Source: Certhia americana (lineage: Eukaryota; Chordata; Aves; Passeriformes; Certhiidae). Taken from it: DNA of 64,000 nucleotides. Position 1 is the first letter of the stretch. Every line of letters begins with the position of its first letter. Made by a program: the position numbers and the translations under genes. Shown here piece by piece: positions 41,557 to 53,800 of this stretch. Location of the stretch: assembly GCA_018697195.1 (NCBI GenBank), contig JAGMWU010000035.1, positions 806,001 through 870,000 of the forward strand, read 5' to 3'. The notes under the pieces were generated by a model. The model worked only from the letters and a program-made list of their open reading frames with translations, did not search any database and had not been told where the DNA came from.

Positions 41557-41735
41557 CTCCCTCTGTGACCTTGGGCAAGCCATTCCAGTTCTGTGTCTTC
41601 AGACTCGCAATGCACAATGCCTGGGTGGGCAGGAACACAGTTCATCTGGTAAAACTCTCAGGGCCTTAAGTCCTCTGGGCCCCAGTGTCACTGGATTTTA
41701 AAATGAGGTTAAAGTCATACCCAGAACTGCCTATA
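41557..41735 (+). mobile_element. Ancient MIR-like SINE remnant
   Basis: The string CTCTGTGACCTTGGGCAAGC (41561-41580) followed by CATTCCAGTTCTGTGTCTTCAG resembles the conserved core of MIR SINEs (tRNA-derived, pan-amniote). A second MIR-like piece, TTTTAAAATGAGGTTAAAGTC, comes about 95 bases later, as if an unrelated stretch separates the halves. Only the core is persuasive. Divergence is high, as expected for this old family in birds. It lies roughly 600-750 bases upstream of the CpG island. Confidence 0.45.
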
Positions 41736-42482
41736 CATGTGAAAATTTACTAGCCTAAGTATGGGGATGTAATTATGCCAGTATAGGCATATCAGAATAT
41801 TTTGCCACAAAGAAACATCTTGCACTTGTTGCTTCATGTCTCTTTCCAGGAAAGATGACTGGGTAAAAGCCAAAGTATTTGTTAAAGAATCGGTTTCAGT
41901 TCAATCTTGCTTGCGCAACACTTATCTGACTACTGTAAAGATCCCCGTAAACACAAGCAGGAGAGGCTCGCCGTTCCACATGTGAGCTCCAAACTTTCAG
42001 CCAGTTCGACTCCGGAGCTGACACCTGCAGATCCAAACGGAATTCAAGTTCATTTCAGAGGGACAGCGGCGTGAGGCTTCATTACTGTGGGTCTGGCTGC
42101 ACAAGAAGCCTCACTCACTGAAATGGGTTTACTCGCATGAATGAGGAGTAAGTACAGCAGTACCTATAGGCAGGAGGATTCCCACGTGTAAAACACCTGG
42201 GGGTAGAGAGTGCTCTGTCGTTGGGAGGTATTTCAGTAATTACTTCAGCATTAAATCTAGACCAAGTCAAGGCTGAATCACCTGTGGCAAGCGGCAGGAC
42301 ATAATGCTGTTCGATCAGGAATTGACTTTAACTCCAAGTCTGACAGCATCCGCCGCTGTCTCCGAAGTCCCGCTGCCAGAGCTCCCCTACCACTCCGGCG
42401 GAGCAGAAACGCCTTTTAAGCCGCAGGGAGGGTCGGAGAGGGCTCACACCGGGGGTGGGCTCTGGGTTAGGGCACAGGGCGG

Positions 42483-42514
42483 CCGTGCCGTGCCGTGCCG
42501 TGCCGTGCCGTGCC
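42483..42514. repeat. Perfect (CCGTG)6 pentanucleotide array in promoter
   Basis: Six perfect head-to-tail CCGTG units plus a trailing CC, inside the CpG island and about 60 bases upstream of the GC box. Perfect purity suggests recent or continuing length change. Each unit carries one CpG, so the array adds evenly spaced methylatable sites. Confidence 0.95.
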
Positions 42515-42572
42515 AGAGCCGCTCTCCGGCGGCGGGCGCAGCGCTCCCAGCGGGACCCGGCGGCGCGGCGGC

Positions 42573-42581
42573 GGGGGCGGG
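42573..42581 (+). promoter_or_regulatory. GC box (Sp1/KLF-type site)
   Basis: GGGGGCGGG matches the classical GC-box core. It is embedded in a GGC-repeat-rich segment, so other overlapping weak sites exist. Position in the island is consistent with a proximal promoter element. Confidence 0.5.
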
Positions 42582-42610
42582 AATTTGGGGAGGATCCCTG
42601 GCCGGGCCGG

Positions 42611-42650
42611 TGCGTGTGTGTATGTGAGTGTGTGTGTGTGTGTGAGTGTG
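42611..42650. repeat. TG-rich dinucleotide run
   Basis: Forty bases of alternating purine-pyrimidine TG with small interruptions (TATG, GAGTG). It sits inside the CpG island, just downstream of the GC box, and such tracts can adopt Z-DNA. Confidence 0.9.
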
Positions 42651-42779
42651 CCGGTGAGCGGCGCGGGGCGGCTCCGGCCGCCTGACGCCAGCCGGGCCAC
42701 ATCCATCCCGATCCCGATCCCGGCGCGGAGGAGCTGCCTGCCGGCCGCCCGTCACCGCCCGCCAGCCGGTAACAACTTC

Positions 42780-43030
42780 GCGTCCCCCCGCGCCTCTCCC
42801 CGCTCACTGCCCCAGGGCCGGGCGGCTGTGCCCGCGCATCCTCCTCCCTCTCCTCCTCCTCCTCCTCCTCCGTCCTTGCCCGGCGCTGCCGCGGTGGTCC
42901 CCGGCCGCGGGGCCGGGCGGCGCGGCGGCAGCGGCTCCGGGCAGCGCTGCGCTGCCGCTCTCCTCCTCCCCGGCATGATGGCGTCCCTGCGGCGGCCCGG
43001 CGGGGGCCGCTCCCGGCTCCAAGTTGGTGG
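42780..43030 (+). other. Probable SMAD1 non-coding exon 1 (start not defined)
   Basis: SMAD1 coding begins in exon 2, so a 5' leader exon is expected upstream. The CpG island is the natural place. The best-looking 5' splice site is TGG|GTAGGT with the exon ending at 43030. Weaker alternatives are TTG|GTGGGT (after 43026) and TAG|GTACCG (after 43034). The transcription start cannot be set from sequence, so the left coordinate is arbitrary. Two adjacent ATGs at 42975 and 42978 would be upstream starts if included in the transcript. Joined from 43030 to 62993, that frame would stop at TAG 63012-63014. Confidence 0.4.
42839..42871. repeat. 33-nt pure pyrimidine tract, (TCC)n type
   Basis: Uninterrupted C/T run largely made of CCT triplets on the + strand. 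Mirror symmetry makes it a candidate for triplex formation. It lies in probable SMAD1 exon 1 or immediately upstream, about 190 bases before the likely exon 1 donor. Confidence 0.9.
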
Positions 43031-46000
43031 GTAGGTACCGCTCCGGGCCCGGCGGGCGGCACAGCCCTTTCCCGCCGGGAAGCCGCCGTCCCGCGGCTCC
43101 TCCCCGGCCCCGGCCCCAGCGTGGCCCGCGGGGACGCGGCGGAGCCCCGGCCGGCCGGGGCAGGGGCCGCCTTTGTGTGTGCGGGAACAGCCTCTCGCCT
43201 CCCGCCTCGGCCCGGCCGCCTCCCTCTCCCTCTAATTTATCTTCTTTTTCCCCCCTGACTTTCTTTCCGCAAACCCCTTCCCCTCCTGGGTTTCTTTTTT
43301 TCCCCCTCCCCTCCTCTTCTTTCTTCTTTAATGACAAATCTGTGCTTAGAGGTCAAGGAAAGTTCACTTTTTTTTTTTTTTCTTTTCCCTGTTAGAGGGT
43401 TTGGATGCTTGAGATTTTCCCCCTCCTCAGTACAGTTGCTTCATATACTCGTAGAGCCAAATAATCTTATCCTGAATATAGATCTTTAAAGCTTATTAAA
43501 ATTTACTGGCGTGGAAATATTCAGTCATGCGTTCTAAAGGATCTGGGCCAAATACTGACTTTTTTTTTTTTTTTTTTCAATATAAACTGAAGTCAGAGGG
43601 AGTTCTGACCGAGGCAGGGTTGCTGTGATTGCTCTTTTGTTAGTAGATCTGAAGAAGGTACGTGGTCCGACCTTACAGTTTGCTTTTACAGTATCTGGAT
43701 AACAACAGCTTATTCTGAAAATTAATTGTTGTTTTGGTGTATTTGAGGATAAAATGATGCTCACTGCATGTGTACAGTTTTATTTGGGGAAGTATTTTAA
43801 AAAGAGGTTAATAAAAACGGTATTGTTAGAGCCAGAAGGGGAGGAGTAAAAGTAGATGTGTATTTCAGACACAGGCAAATGGAAAAGATCATTGCTTGAA
43901 ACATGTCAGTGTTTAATGGATGTCAGTGTTAAAAAATACTGCACCTTAAAACTAACATGCTTCGTAGGAAGGAGCTGTCATAGCTGATAGTTTGAATTTC
44001 TTTTGTACACAGAGGGGAAGTCAGGAAATGAAAACTTGTTTAATATTTTTTCTTCCAATAGTTATGTCTGTTTTTAAGCAGCACTCAGGAATAAGAATGT
44101 AGCTTACCCAGCCCACGGAGAACACTCTTCTTTGCAGGTGTGTGTCTGTAATTCTTCATGTGGCTGACTGCATGCACCTTGTCGTGTCAAACAATAGGAG
44201 CAAATCATGTGAGGGAACCTAAGTCTGGCTTATTTTTTCTTTTCCTTGTGAGTAATGACTTGGCTGAATTATAGGACGTGAGTTTTTTTAGTTGCAGCTG
44301 ATTAATACTTAATTTCCCCCTTGAATCAGAGAACAGTGCCATGAAGCTTTTTCAGGATTGTCATTGGATTTTAGTGCAGGTTTGGAGTGCTCACTTCTGT
44401 GTTGTGACTGGAAAAACATCAGTATGAAAATGAGATCTGACCCTTTTTGGAGTTCTATCTGTGGTCTTAGGGATGAAGTCTTGCTATTTACTTCAGACTG
44501 AAAGTAGGCGCTTGAGAGAAATTTCCCTTGATTTGGGTGATCCAGAAGGCTTCCATAGCTATGAGAAATGATCAGTTCAAGGCATGATCAGGTTACCCTA
44601 AGGGTAGGGATTTGTCCTTGCATCTGTTTTGACCCCATTACCACTGGGTATGTAATCAAATACATTTTTTTCCAACTCTGTTCTGTTCAACTTGCTTTTT
44701 TGTGTACCCTTGAAGATGTGATAATCCGATACATTTGAGAGAAGCGACTGAGTAAACAGATGGAGATCTTTCTGTTTTGGTATAAATATTAACTATCAAA
44801 TCAAATATTTGAAAACTGATGAGTTTGGTGTTTGCTTTTCCTGAGTAGTTTGAAAACAGAAGTAAAGAGTTGAACGTGAAGAAAAACAATACAAAGGTTA
44901 ATAAATGTGCTACTTGTGTTTCTGAGTACTGGGAAATTAGTCTGATTAAATTATGAATTTTTTGCTATAAAGATTTACATTTTAAAATTGAAGGGGTTAT
45001 GACTGTTTTTTGGTTTTTTTTAAATTAAAGCATGAATGTACTGGATATTACATATTGCCAGTGTTCTGCTCTGTGCAGCCCAAGCTGTGTGTGTAAAACA
45101 TCATTTGAGTAGTCTTACAGGCCTAATGGAGGCATCATCTCAGCTTTATAAATAATGTAAGTTGTGTATAATGTGGAGTCCCCGGAGACTGCAGAGAAAG
45201 CATCATTACCAGCCTTTTCAACCTGCTGGAGATCTTAAATTGATTTACAGCACTGAACTGGTGCAAAATGATACATCAGGATGACACAGGGTCAACCTGT
45301 AGAAGTCTATGATGTGAGCCTGTTAGTTCAGCCATCATAATTAAACCATATTATGAGGGCAGTGAAGCAAGTGTCTGTGACATGTCCCGTTGTGCTTCAG
45401 ATATGGCTGGCTTAAGAATCAAATAAAGAGAGCACCATGTGTATTACATAAGTTATGCACAGAGTAGTTGAAATTAAAGTTCGTGGCCCTGTGAAGAGTA
45501 AAAGCTGAACCAATTTAGGTTGACTCTCAACCTCTTCCTTGCAGTCACTAGGAGCTGAAACAGATGTAGGCACGTGCAGCTTCGGGATGTATGCACGGGG
45601 AATTGGTTGTGAGTGAATCTCTGAAATTTATACATCCTTTCTCAAGGATCAGCTAGACTTTACCTGCAGACTGCTATCAGATATCAAAGGAACGAACAGG
45701 CTAGCAAGACAATTGTTTGGCTTCCCCCCCCCCAGTATTTCTCTCCTACTGAAGTTTGTAACTGCCTGTTGAAACATTCCTGCAGATCTGAGTTCTTGTA
45801 TAAGACACATTTTAGTCATTTCTTGAACAATATGGCCAGACTTCTAGAACAGCGACTGTAATTTTGAATATGAGTTGGCATAGGTCACTTTTCGTAGTGA
45901 AGACAACTGTGGCTTCAGATTGATGTTTTCCTCTAACAGCCCTAGAAAACAGCATGCCACAGGTAGTAAAATGTTTGCTAAATACTCAGCATCTTAGGTC

Positions 46001-49000
46001 TTGCTGTTAAAATCGCTATGATGTGTTTTTGGAAAAATCCTGCAAAACCGACTTTTTTTTCTTCTTTCTGCTAGTCTGTTTACTGCTTGGGGATTTGAGA
46101 GTTTTGCATTTGTTAGTATTGAAACCAACTCCTCATACCTGAATTGGTGTGAATTTTTAATCTCCTGAGGTTCTCCCAGCCCATAAAGAAACGTACTTTA
46201 TTTTTAGTCATAAATAAAAGTAAAAAAAATAATTTTGAGGCATGCAAGTGAAGCAGACAAAATAAATGGTCACTAGTGGTAAGAGATTTATTAGTCTCCA
46301 GGTTCAGTTGCACTTCAACAGTTCCTGCTTTTGCTAAGGTGCTTTTTGAGTGGTAGATAAAAGAATTAAAGCTTACTTTGGAGTGCAGTGACTTTTAAAA
46401 TGTGAATGTGGAGCAGTCCTCTGCTGTGTCAGTGCAGATGAAGAAACTACCATATTGGAGAGAGAGCCATAGAATCTGTGAAAGTGAAAGTCAGATTGCA
46501 CAAATTGCTTTATGGTCAATCAAGTGATCCTGCCGATGTGTGGGGTTTTGGTTTTTGTTGGTTTTGTTTCTGTTTTGGTTTTTTTTTAATTTCTGGGTTA
46601 GGTTTTCATGACAAACTCAGTTTTGCTTTCAGAGAGGGGAAAGATCTGTTCTGCCCTTAAAAGCCTCACTGTTTTTCCCTGTAGTGACAGCAGAGTAATG
46701 TTCTTCCATTGGCCTTTCTGCTGTGTATAGCAAAAAACTGAATGCATACCAGTCCTAATAATTAAAAGATGATATGCAGTTCCTAAAAGTTTTCCTTTGA
46801 AATGTACTGAGTGGAAAATTCGAGTTTAAAATACAAACCTCAACTTCGCAAGCGAGGTTTGAATTGCTGGTGACTTACAGACTCATGTACACAGGCATCT
46901 TGCAATTCTCAAGCTATTTTGCTCAAGCTGTAGAACAGCAGAGCGAATTTTTATGTTAGAATGGAGGGTTTTGCTTGGGATGGGAAGGAAGTTATTTTAA
47001 ACTGATATTTTTAAAGTTTTTGTGTTGTATCCCTGCAGTCTGGGGTATAACTATTTCCATGAGAACGTCGCTACTCCTCAATATTTGAAATAACCAGAGA
47101 AAATGTTCGATTGGGCCTTTTGTGGGGGGCTTTGCAGAAGCTGTATTCAGGGGTGAGGGCATCCTTGGCTAATGGCTGCCACAAAGATCCCTATCCTTCT
47201 CCTCAGACAAATGGTAATTTGCATTACAGAAGCTTTTCAGGTTGCTGTGTATTTGAGTGGGGGGTGCCTGTGTTTTGTAGCGGGATAGTGAAGGCAAACA
47301 TTTCATAAAATGGGCTGATTTCAAGGAAAAAACATTCCTAGAATTAGCCCAGATCATACGGGATTCTCTCCCTGCATCCACTTGTCACCTGCATGTGTTG
47401 GCACTGGAAGTTCCTCCCAGTTTTATAGGAGCAAAGGTTGAGCACAGGACTCCTAATTCGACTGTGTGAGGTCAAGTGTTCCATGCCTGAAACGCCAAAC
47501 TCTGGCGAGCTGTGGAGATGGATCCATTTGTGTTATTTTCTTCTTTTGGGAAAGGAGGAGGGATGTGTCAGGAACTGTGGCAGTGGGATTGCTGTGGTGG
47601 AAGGGTTGTGGGGCTGTAGTGCCACACAGCAGCTGAGTTGAGCTATTGCTAGATTCCAAAGGGTTTTCTGCAAGCACAGGTTGCTTTGCTCTGTTGTACT
47701 CTTCTGGTGACTGCTGTCTTGGGAGACTGTGTAGAAGCTGAATTTAGATCAAGAGTTGAAGCTTTTTTCTTCCTGTCTCTAGACTTGCCAGTGTAGGGAA
47801 GCTGACCATTAGAGCTATTCTGGACACTTGCACACTTTGATTGTTCTAACATAACTCTGTAATTGTTCTGACTATGTCACTTTTATTCCAATATGCGTTG
47901 TCCACTTGGGAGAGTGATATTAGAACAGATGTCACCAGTCTCTTCCATTTGGTTCTTCCCCCACCCTTTCTCCAGCATACACAGGCAAAGTCTAGAGTAC
48001 AAGGAGGAAAACAAATAATTTTTAAACATGACTTTATATAAGTCATTATATTTAGGCCCTGTTCAAAGCAGTATCATCCAAACCCAACTATTATGTTGAG
48101 TTGGCATGTAAACAAATCATTAATGTGGTTCACCAGTGATTTCTGAAGCATTATTTCATATTTCTGTACTTAAAAAAGGAACACTCTTCCCAACATGACA
48201 GCAGATGAGACTGTCTAAGCCAGTGTAGACAGTCTGAATTATAGCACTTAATGGTATTCAGAAGTCTATCACTTGCATGTTTTTGTCATTAAAAACTACC
48301 AAGATGCCAATCCACATCAAAGTGATCTATGTGATCAATCCAATATTGTGTAACTTGAAAATAAGACACCCATTAAAATTTTTTGCAGTGCTGAAGTGAT
48401 TCTAGACAGAATCATGAGAGTTTTCACTGTCTTCTCATGTCTTTCCCCAGCATGGGGAATCATCCCCAGTATCCCCAGAATCTCATCTGCCCTCCAGTTT
48501 TGACTGATGGACCTTGCTTCCTTCAGTGCTTGGAACTTGTTTGAGGGGAAGCTGTAAATATGTCCTCTCAAGACAGAATTCATCCAGAAGTAGAACTTGG
48601 ATTTCAGGGCTTGCATCATTACAGAGTTTCTTCTGCAGAGGTGGCAATACTGATGTACATGTTCAAGGACATACCTAAGTAGATGAAAGCAAAAAAAAAA
48701 AATACGTGCACACGCTTGACACTTCTGTGGCAGGTGGAGCAGTTTTCCATGAGTTCAGAGAACCTTGTATGTTCAGATTGATTGGTGCATGCAGTGACCA
48801 TAGTTGATGATACCTTTTCTTGGTTTTCTTTTTCACTTTTTTCAACACTGTAGACTGGTATCTCATTCTTCTGTGTTGACATGAAAGATTAAATTACTGA
48901 GATATTTTTCTTGTAAATAATTTCAGACTTCTGATTTCAAGTATTTTAAGGCATTGAAAATAATACCAGCATTCTGTCTGGTGTAGCATGTTGAAACCAG

Positions 49001-50785
49001 GGCATGAGACTATTAAAGATATTTTATTCTTAAAATGGTGTGTGTGTATATAGGATCCCTCAAGTAGATAGGTATGCTGTATATGTGTGTGTGCACAAAT
49101 GAATACCTAAAATAATAGTCACTGCTGTTGAAAGTTAAGTTGTTTGGACCAGATAAAGGTAGGCTACACCTAGATATAGTTTAGAAGAGACTGTAAATTT
49201 ATCAAGGTCTGTGCATGTAATGACTATTTATATATAAATACTTAAATTCCATTTAAATGCTTAAAAACTTAAAATCTATTTTGGTTAAAGATGAAGTAAA
49301 TAACTAGAGAATCATGTTGCAACAAATTGTGGCTTCCCCCTAAGTATGTTCCTAAGGATGATAGGAGGAGGAGGAGGAAACATCTGCTGTTTGGTCAGAT
49401 GCTGTTAATGAGCTGCAGATTTGACTTCATTCTGCCAGTGTGTTTCACCTTTGTATCTGTTAGGTTTCATTTGAATATTGACCTGGGAGGAATTAATCAA
49501 ACACCCTTGTTGTCTTACATGCGTGTTACTAATAAGGACTTTGATTCAACTGATCTGTTGAGGGAAAAATACGTAGCTTATAACCAGACATATTTTCTGT
49601 AGTAGGGGAGAGAGAGAGGGGTCCCAAAATTTTGGCAAGATAAACATGGTAATGTGTGCAAGAGAGAGGGTGGAAGGTGGCGTGGAACTGACATCTCCTG
49701 CTTTGTCAGCTGATGGTTTAATTCCCTGGGGTGTCCCTGTAATTCATCCAGAATTATACCTTGAAGAATAACAAAAAATGTATGGGTTGGGGTTTTTTTT
49801 GTCCTCTGTTGTTTTTTAGCTCCTTGTCATTTTCTTTCTAGCCCTCCCAAGATGTTGTAAAACAAACTCTGCTAGTGTTTTGGTAGGACAAAATAGTTGG
49901 CAGAGCACCCTTACTCACTGTTGGCCAGTTGTCTTTTTTCCAAGGGCTTCCAAGCTGTCTGACATGAAGCAAGAAATTTACTTTCAAATTAGGCCACACA
50001 CTAGCACCTGCTTAGGAGTGTGGATTCTGCTCCCAGGTCCTGAAAAGTTACTAAAACTGGCTCATCAATAAAACACAGTCCTGTTTGATGAAGGATCTCT
50101 CTTTTGGTATTTAAATGCTCTGGTGTGAAATTTGTTACAGTTTCTGGGCTGAAATACACTTCGGGGAAGATGGGTTTGGATTTATTTTGATCCAGGAATG
50201 GCTTTAGTTAGGTTAGTAAAACTACAAACTACAAGATGATTTTTTTTCTTCTGTTGACTTTATTCCATGTGTAATAAAATCATCCATCCTGCCTTTGCAG
50301 ACAGACTGGGAGACAAACAGGATGTGAACATGACAGGGTTTAGTCATGGTTGCTTAAGGTATCTGGTGCTGTAGTGATGAACATGGGATGGGAACCCCCT
50401 GTAGATAAGAATTGTCCAGTAGCTCACAACCAGTGAAAAATGGGATGGAGAAGTGGCTTCTTACCTGGGCTGCATGTGAAGCAAGGTGACAGTGATGAGG
50501 ACTTGGTTTAATGGAAGAGAGCCATACGTGAAGCCAAACCTCAAGGGCACAAGCAAGAAGGGAAGAAGAGTGAGGCAACTCAGAAGGCTTCTGGATTCTC
50601 TGAAGTGGTTGAAATCAGGAAGAAAGCAGCTTTCTTGTGCCTCTGCCTATGCACAGCAAACAGAGCTCAGTCCCTACCTGAGTGTAGCTATGCCAAGGCA
50701 AGCAGACTTCTATCCAGTTTTCTTGACCCAGTTGCTTTTCGGATGTGTCACCAAATTAATTGGCAGATGATTGTTTTGAGAACTT
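43031..50785 (+). other. SMAD1 intron 1, left part
   Basis: Directly after the island comes a strongly C/T-rich segment (about 43205-43340), then ordinary AT-rich intronic DNA with T runs near 43366 and 43560 and a C10 run at 45724-45733. No additional coding exon, RNA gene or CR1 copy was recognised. Alternative non-coding first exons cannot be excluded. Confidence 0.7.
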
Positions 50786-50880
50786 CACAGAATCACAGTT
50801 GAGATTGGAAGGGACCTCTGGAGGTCATCTGGTCCAACCCCCTGCTCAATCATGGCCATGTAGGTAGCCCAGGAGCATAT
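50786..50880 (-). mobile_element. Short CR1 fragment, minus strand, extreme 3' end
   Basis: About 95 bases read on the minus strand. The + strand shows the inverted CR1 end: CACAGAATCACAGTTGAGAT, TGGAAGGGACCTCTGG, GGTCATCTGGTCCAACCCCC and TAGCCCAGGAGCA. It is heavily 5'-truncated and lies in SMAD1 intron 1, antisense to the gene. Confidence 0.92.
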
Positions 50881-53800
50881 TTGGATGACTTCTGTTTTGC
50901 CAGTTGTGTGACAACTGCTCTATTGTTTTGTCCCAACAGTGAATCAAATAGATTTGAAATTTATTTGAACCTCAAAGACCTGCCAACATTTATATGGTGG
51001 CTTTAGGATTGCCACACACATAATGCTATTACACTGGTTAATTTCAAATGTGTGGTAGTATTTCAGGAATTCCAAACACATCTAAAGCATGTGCTTCCCT
51101 CTTCAGAGAGGGAAGAGGGAGATGGGAGGGACAGAGACCCCACTTGAGTGGCTTTACTGAAGTCTTCCCATGAGTCTCCAACATTCAAAACCAGAATTTC
51201 ATCTCCCTTCACACAGTCTCTTGCTCTTCACTCTTGTCAGACACTTCCTTTCCTTTTTATCAGTAAGAAGATAGATAGATAGAATGAACAGACCTTGGTT
51301 ATGTCATCATCTTAGTTCTGCTAATTACCTGGTGAATGCAGTGATGAACTATACTATAACTATACTGAAAAATGTGATTTTTGGCCTTGCTGAATGTTTT
51401 GAAAAAGCTGACTTATATGTAGGTTGCCATCTTGACTGTTGCAGTTTCCTGTTCTGCAGTTTTGCCTGCTGCTGGCTTTACAGTCTGGCATATTTAATAA
51501 CAGGCCCTTTATTATCCATGCTAGCTAGTGTCAGTGTTAAGTGCTTTCTCTTGGATGTAGTAGCCAAAGGAAAAGTCTTTGTCTTTATTAGCTTAAAAAC
51601 TTAGGATAACGCAATTATAGTTTCTGTAATGTGTGGTATTATATTTCACGTGGAAAATATCTTATAAATGCTCTGGGCTTAAAACTCTGCAGTGTGTGGT
51701 ATTTTTGGATAGATGGATATGAAATAGCTCTTTTTTTTCCCAAGTTTGCTGTCTAGTTACTAGAGCAGATGGCAGTGGCAGTACAGGGGGGTTGAATTGC
51801 TTGCTGCTGGAGCGTTTGCTTACTCAGAACCAGCCAAAGCAGGGCTCCTTGCTCTGGGGATGAGAGCAGGTTATACAAATCAGCTGAAATACTCGTTTCT
51901 GAGTGTGAGCTAAACTTTGACCTGGATATCGCTTAAAATTTGAGGGTGGAAGCTCCCTGAAATGGAAAGAACTCTTAAGAGCTGGGTTTCTCTCGGTCCC
52001 AGCAATGGATTTCTTCACACTGGCCAGCTGGGTGACTTCAGTGCTCTGAGCTGATCCCTCAGAACGTGTGTTTTGGTTTGTGTTGGTTCAGCCAGGTTAG
52101 GAAGGTGAACTGACTGACAGGTAGAGGGGAAGTTACGTTGCAGTACCAAGGCTGGCACAAGGGAGTAAAGGGAAAGCTTTTCTCTCTGGCTGGGAGCAAG
52201 CCCTTGGGGCTGCTCATTGGCTTGTGGACCTGTGACCTTGCTGGCCCAAGGCCTTGCTGGACGTAGCCAGTCAGAGGCAAGTGCTGTAGCACTCTCAGAT
52301 GAAGACTTCCTTAAAGTGCTTGCCAAGGAAAGGTCTAATTTACAGGGTTTTTTCCCAGATACTTATGTTGGTGATTAACAGGGAGAAACTGGACTGCCAA
52401 CAGTTACGTCAGCCACAAAGCCCCAGTGTAGCTCTATTGGCAGCAAAAGGACAGTGATTAATGGGGCTGTATCTTTTATGAGGGGTGAGGGATGGAGAGC
52501 AACACTTAAGCAAGTTTTCCTGGTCAAGTGTTGTTTTGCTGGTATGAACTGCAAGCTGTCCTAGTGATGTTTTTCTAGTTTAATGCAACTGCATGAGCAA
52601 AACAGATCTAGTGCAAGTCCTGTGTGAGACAGGGCAAGTGTCTATCCTCAAGAGGAAAAGAATGCCCAAGTTTAACTTCTTGGTAGTAGAAACTTTATTT
52701 TCCTCTTTAGAGGATGAAATAACTTGAAACAATTGGCAAACTGGGTACAGTTAGCAGCACAATCAAGAAATCAGAGAAAAGGCAAATACTAAATCCACTA
52801 AAAAAATCCCCTGTAAAAGCAGAGTGGTGTTACCAGAAATCACTGCCAGTGACGACAAACCCCTGAAGCTGATCTGTGCTGTGAGCCAGTGCACTGTTTG
52901 TAGCTTTCCTTTTCCTTTATTCATTTGAGTGCATAAATCACTTTCATTTTTTTGGCCTTCAATCCATTTTTCTCAAAAGAAATTTAGAAAGGACTTGTTT
53001 TGGTGCTGTATGGTAAGTGTGTTTAAAAGCCCTTATTCATTTTTGTTACTTGCATCTTTGTAGTACATTTCTTAACTTTAAGGAATTGGACTATGTACAG
53101 ATTTAAAATACGAACTAGGTATTTCCCTGGTAGTGGGAGCTACTACTTTTCCTAGTGCTGGAACGAGGTACTCACTGAATTCCCTTGTGACCTTCTGCTG
53201 TGCTGAGGAACTCTCCAGAATATGGGAATCTGACTGTAACATCTTTTTCATTTTCATCTCTGGCTTGGCTAGAGGCTTCTTTGCAGAAAGCATCAGCATA
53301 ACTGGCATAAATGCTCCAGGGCTATTTACTGCATTTGACTGGATAACTGTTCCCTTTGCCCTTCCACCCACCAGTTTATCAGGAATGACTCTTGCTCATG
53401 GTCAGACCCAATGCATCTGGTGTGCTTTGTGAAGGGGGAGCAGTTGAGAACAGGCAGTGCTGGTGGCAAGGCTGCTTTGGCTCAAGTCTGATATTCCTGA
53501 GTTTTTTCATCACACTTTTGCCTACTTTCTTGCTTTCAGTGATATCTGGGACATGAGGACTCTCAATCTTCCAGGCCAGCCAGCAGTCAGAGTTGTTTGA
53601 GCCTTAAACTGGGAGCTAGGGAGTGCTGGTTTGAGCCTCAGAATTAAAGACATCTATGTAATTGCTAAAAAGACAAGGAATTTGAAGTCTTTGTATGTTC
53701 TTTCTGTGCACTAGCTTGTAGCCTAGTCTTGGCAAGTGATTTTGGAACTTGGAGTTCTTCTGTCCATCCTCACTACCAGGCCAGCTGTGACTGTTCAGTA

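Larger units (their letters stand above)
42330..43225 (+). promoter_or_regulatory. CpG island / probable SMAD1 promoter
   Basis: About 900 bases change sharply from the AT-rich surroundings to very high G+C with dense CpG. No TATA box is evident. A GC-box core GGGGGCGGG sits at 42573-42581. The island also contains a CCGTG array, a TG run and a pyrimidine tract, listed separately. It lies about 20 kb upstream of the first coding exon of SMAD1 on the same strand, fitting the vertebrate SMAD1 layout of a non-coding first exon in a CpG island. The long frames on both strands here (up to 244 codons on the minus strand) result from low stop-codon density in GC-rich DNA and are not taken as genes. 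Confidence 0.85.

Noticed and set aside
1..42300. An upstream neighbour gene such as OTUD4, expected near SMAD1 in other vertebrates
   Set aside because: No exon resembling it was recognised. It probably lies further left, outside the window.
42328..43062. 244-codon minus-strand frame through the CpG island
   Set aside because: Arg/Ala/Gly/Pro-rich frames appear on both strands and in several phases here, the signature of GC-rich DNA lacking AT-rich stop codons. Repeats such as His-Thr runs come from the TG tract.
53078..53432. Paired ~98-codon frames on opposite strands
   Set aside because: Both are open over the same bases, neither shows a recognisable domain, and no splice signals frame them convincingly. 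Chance is the simplest explanation.
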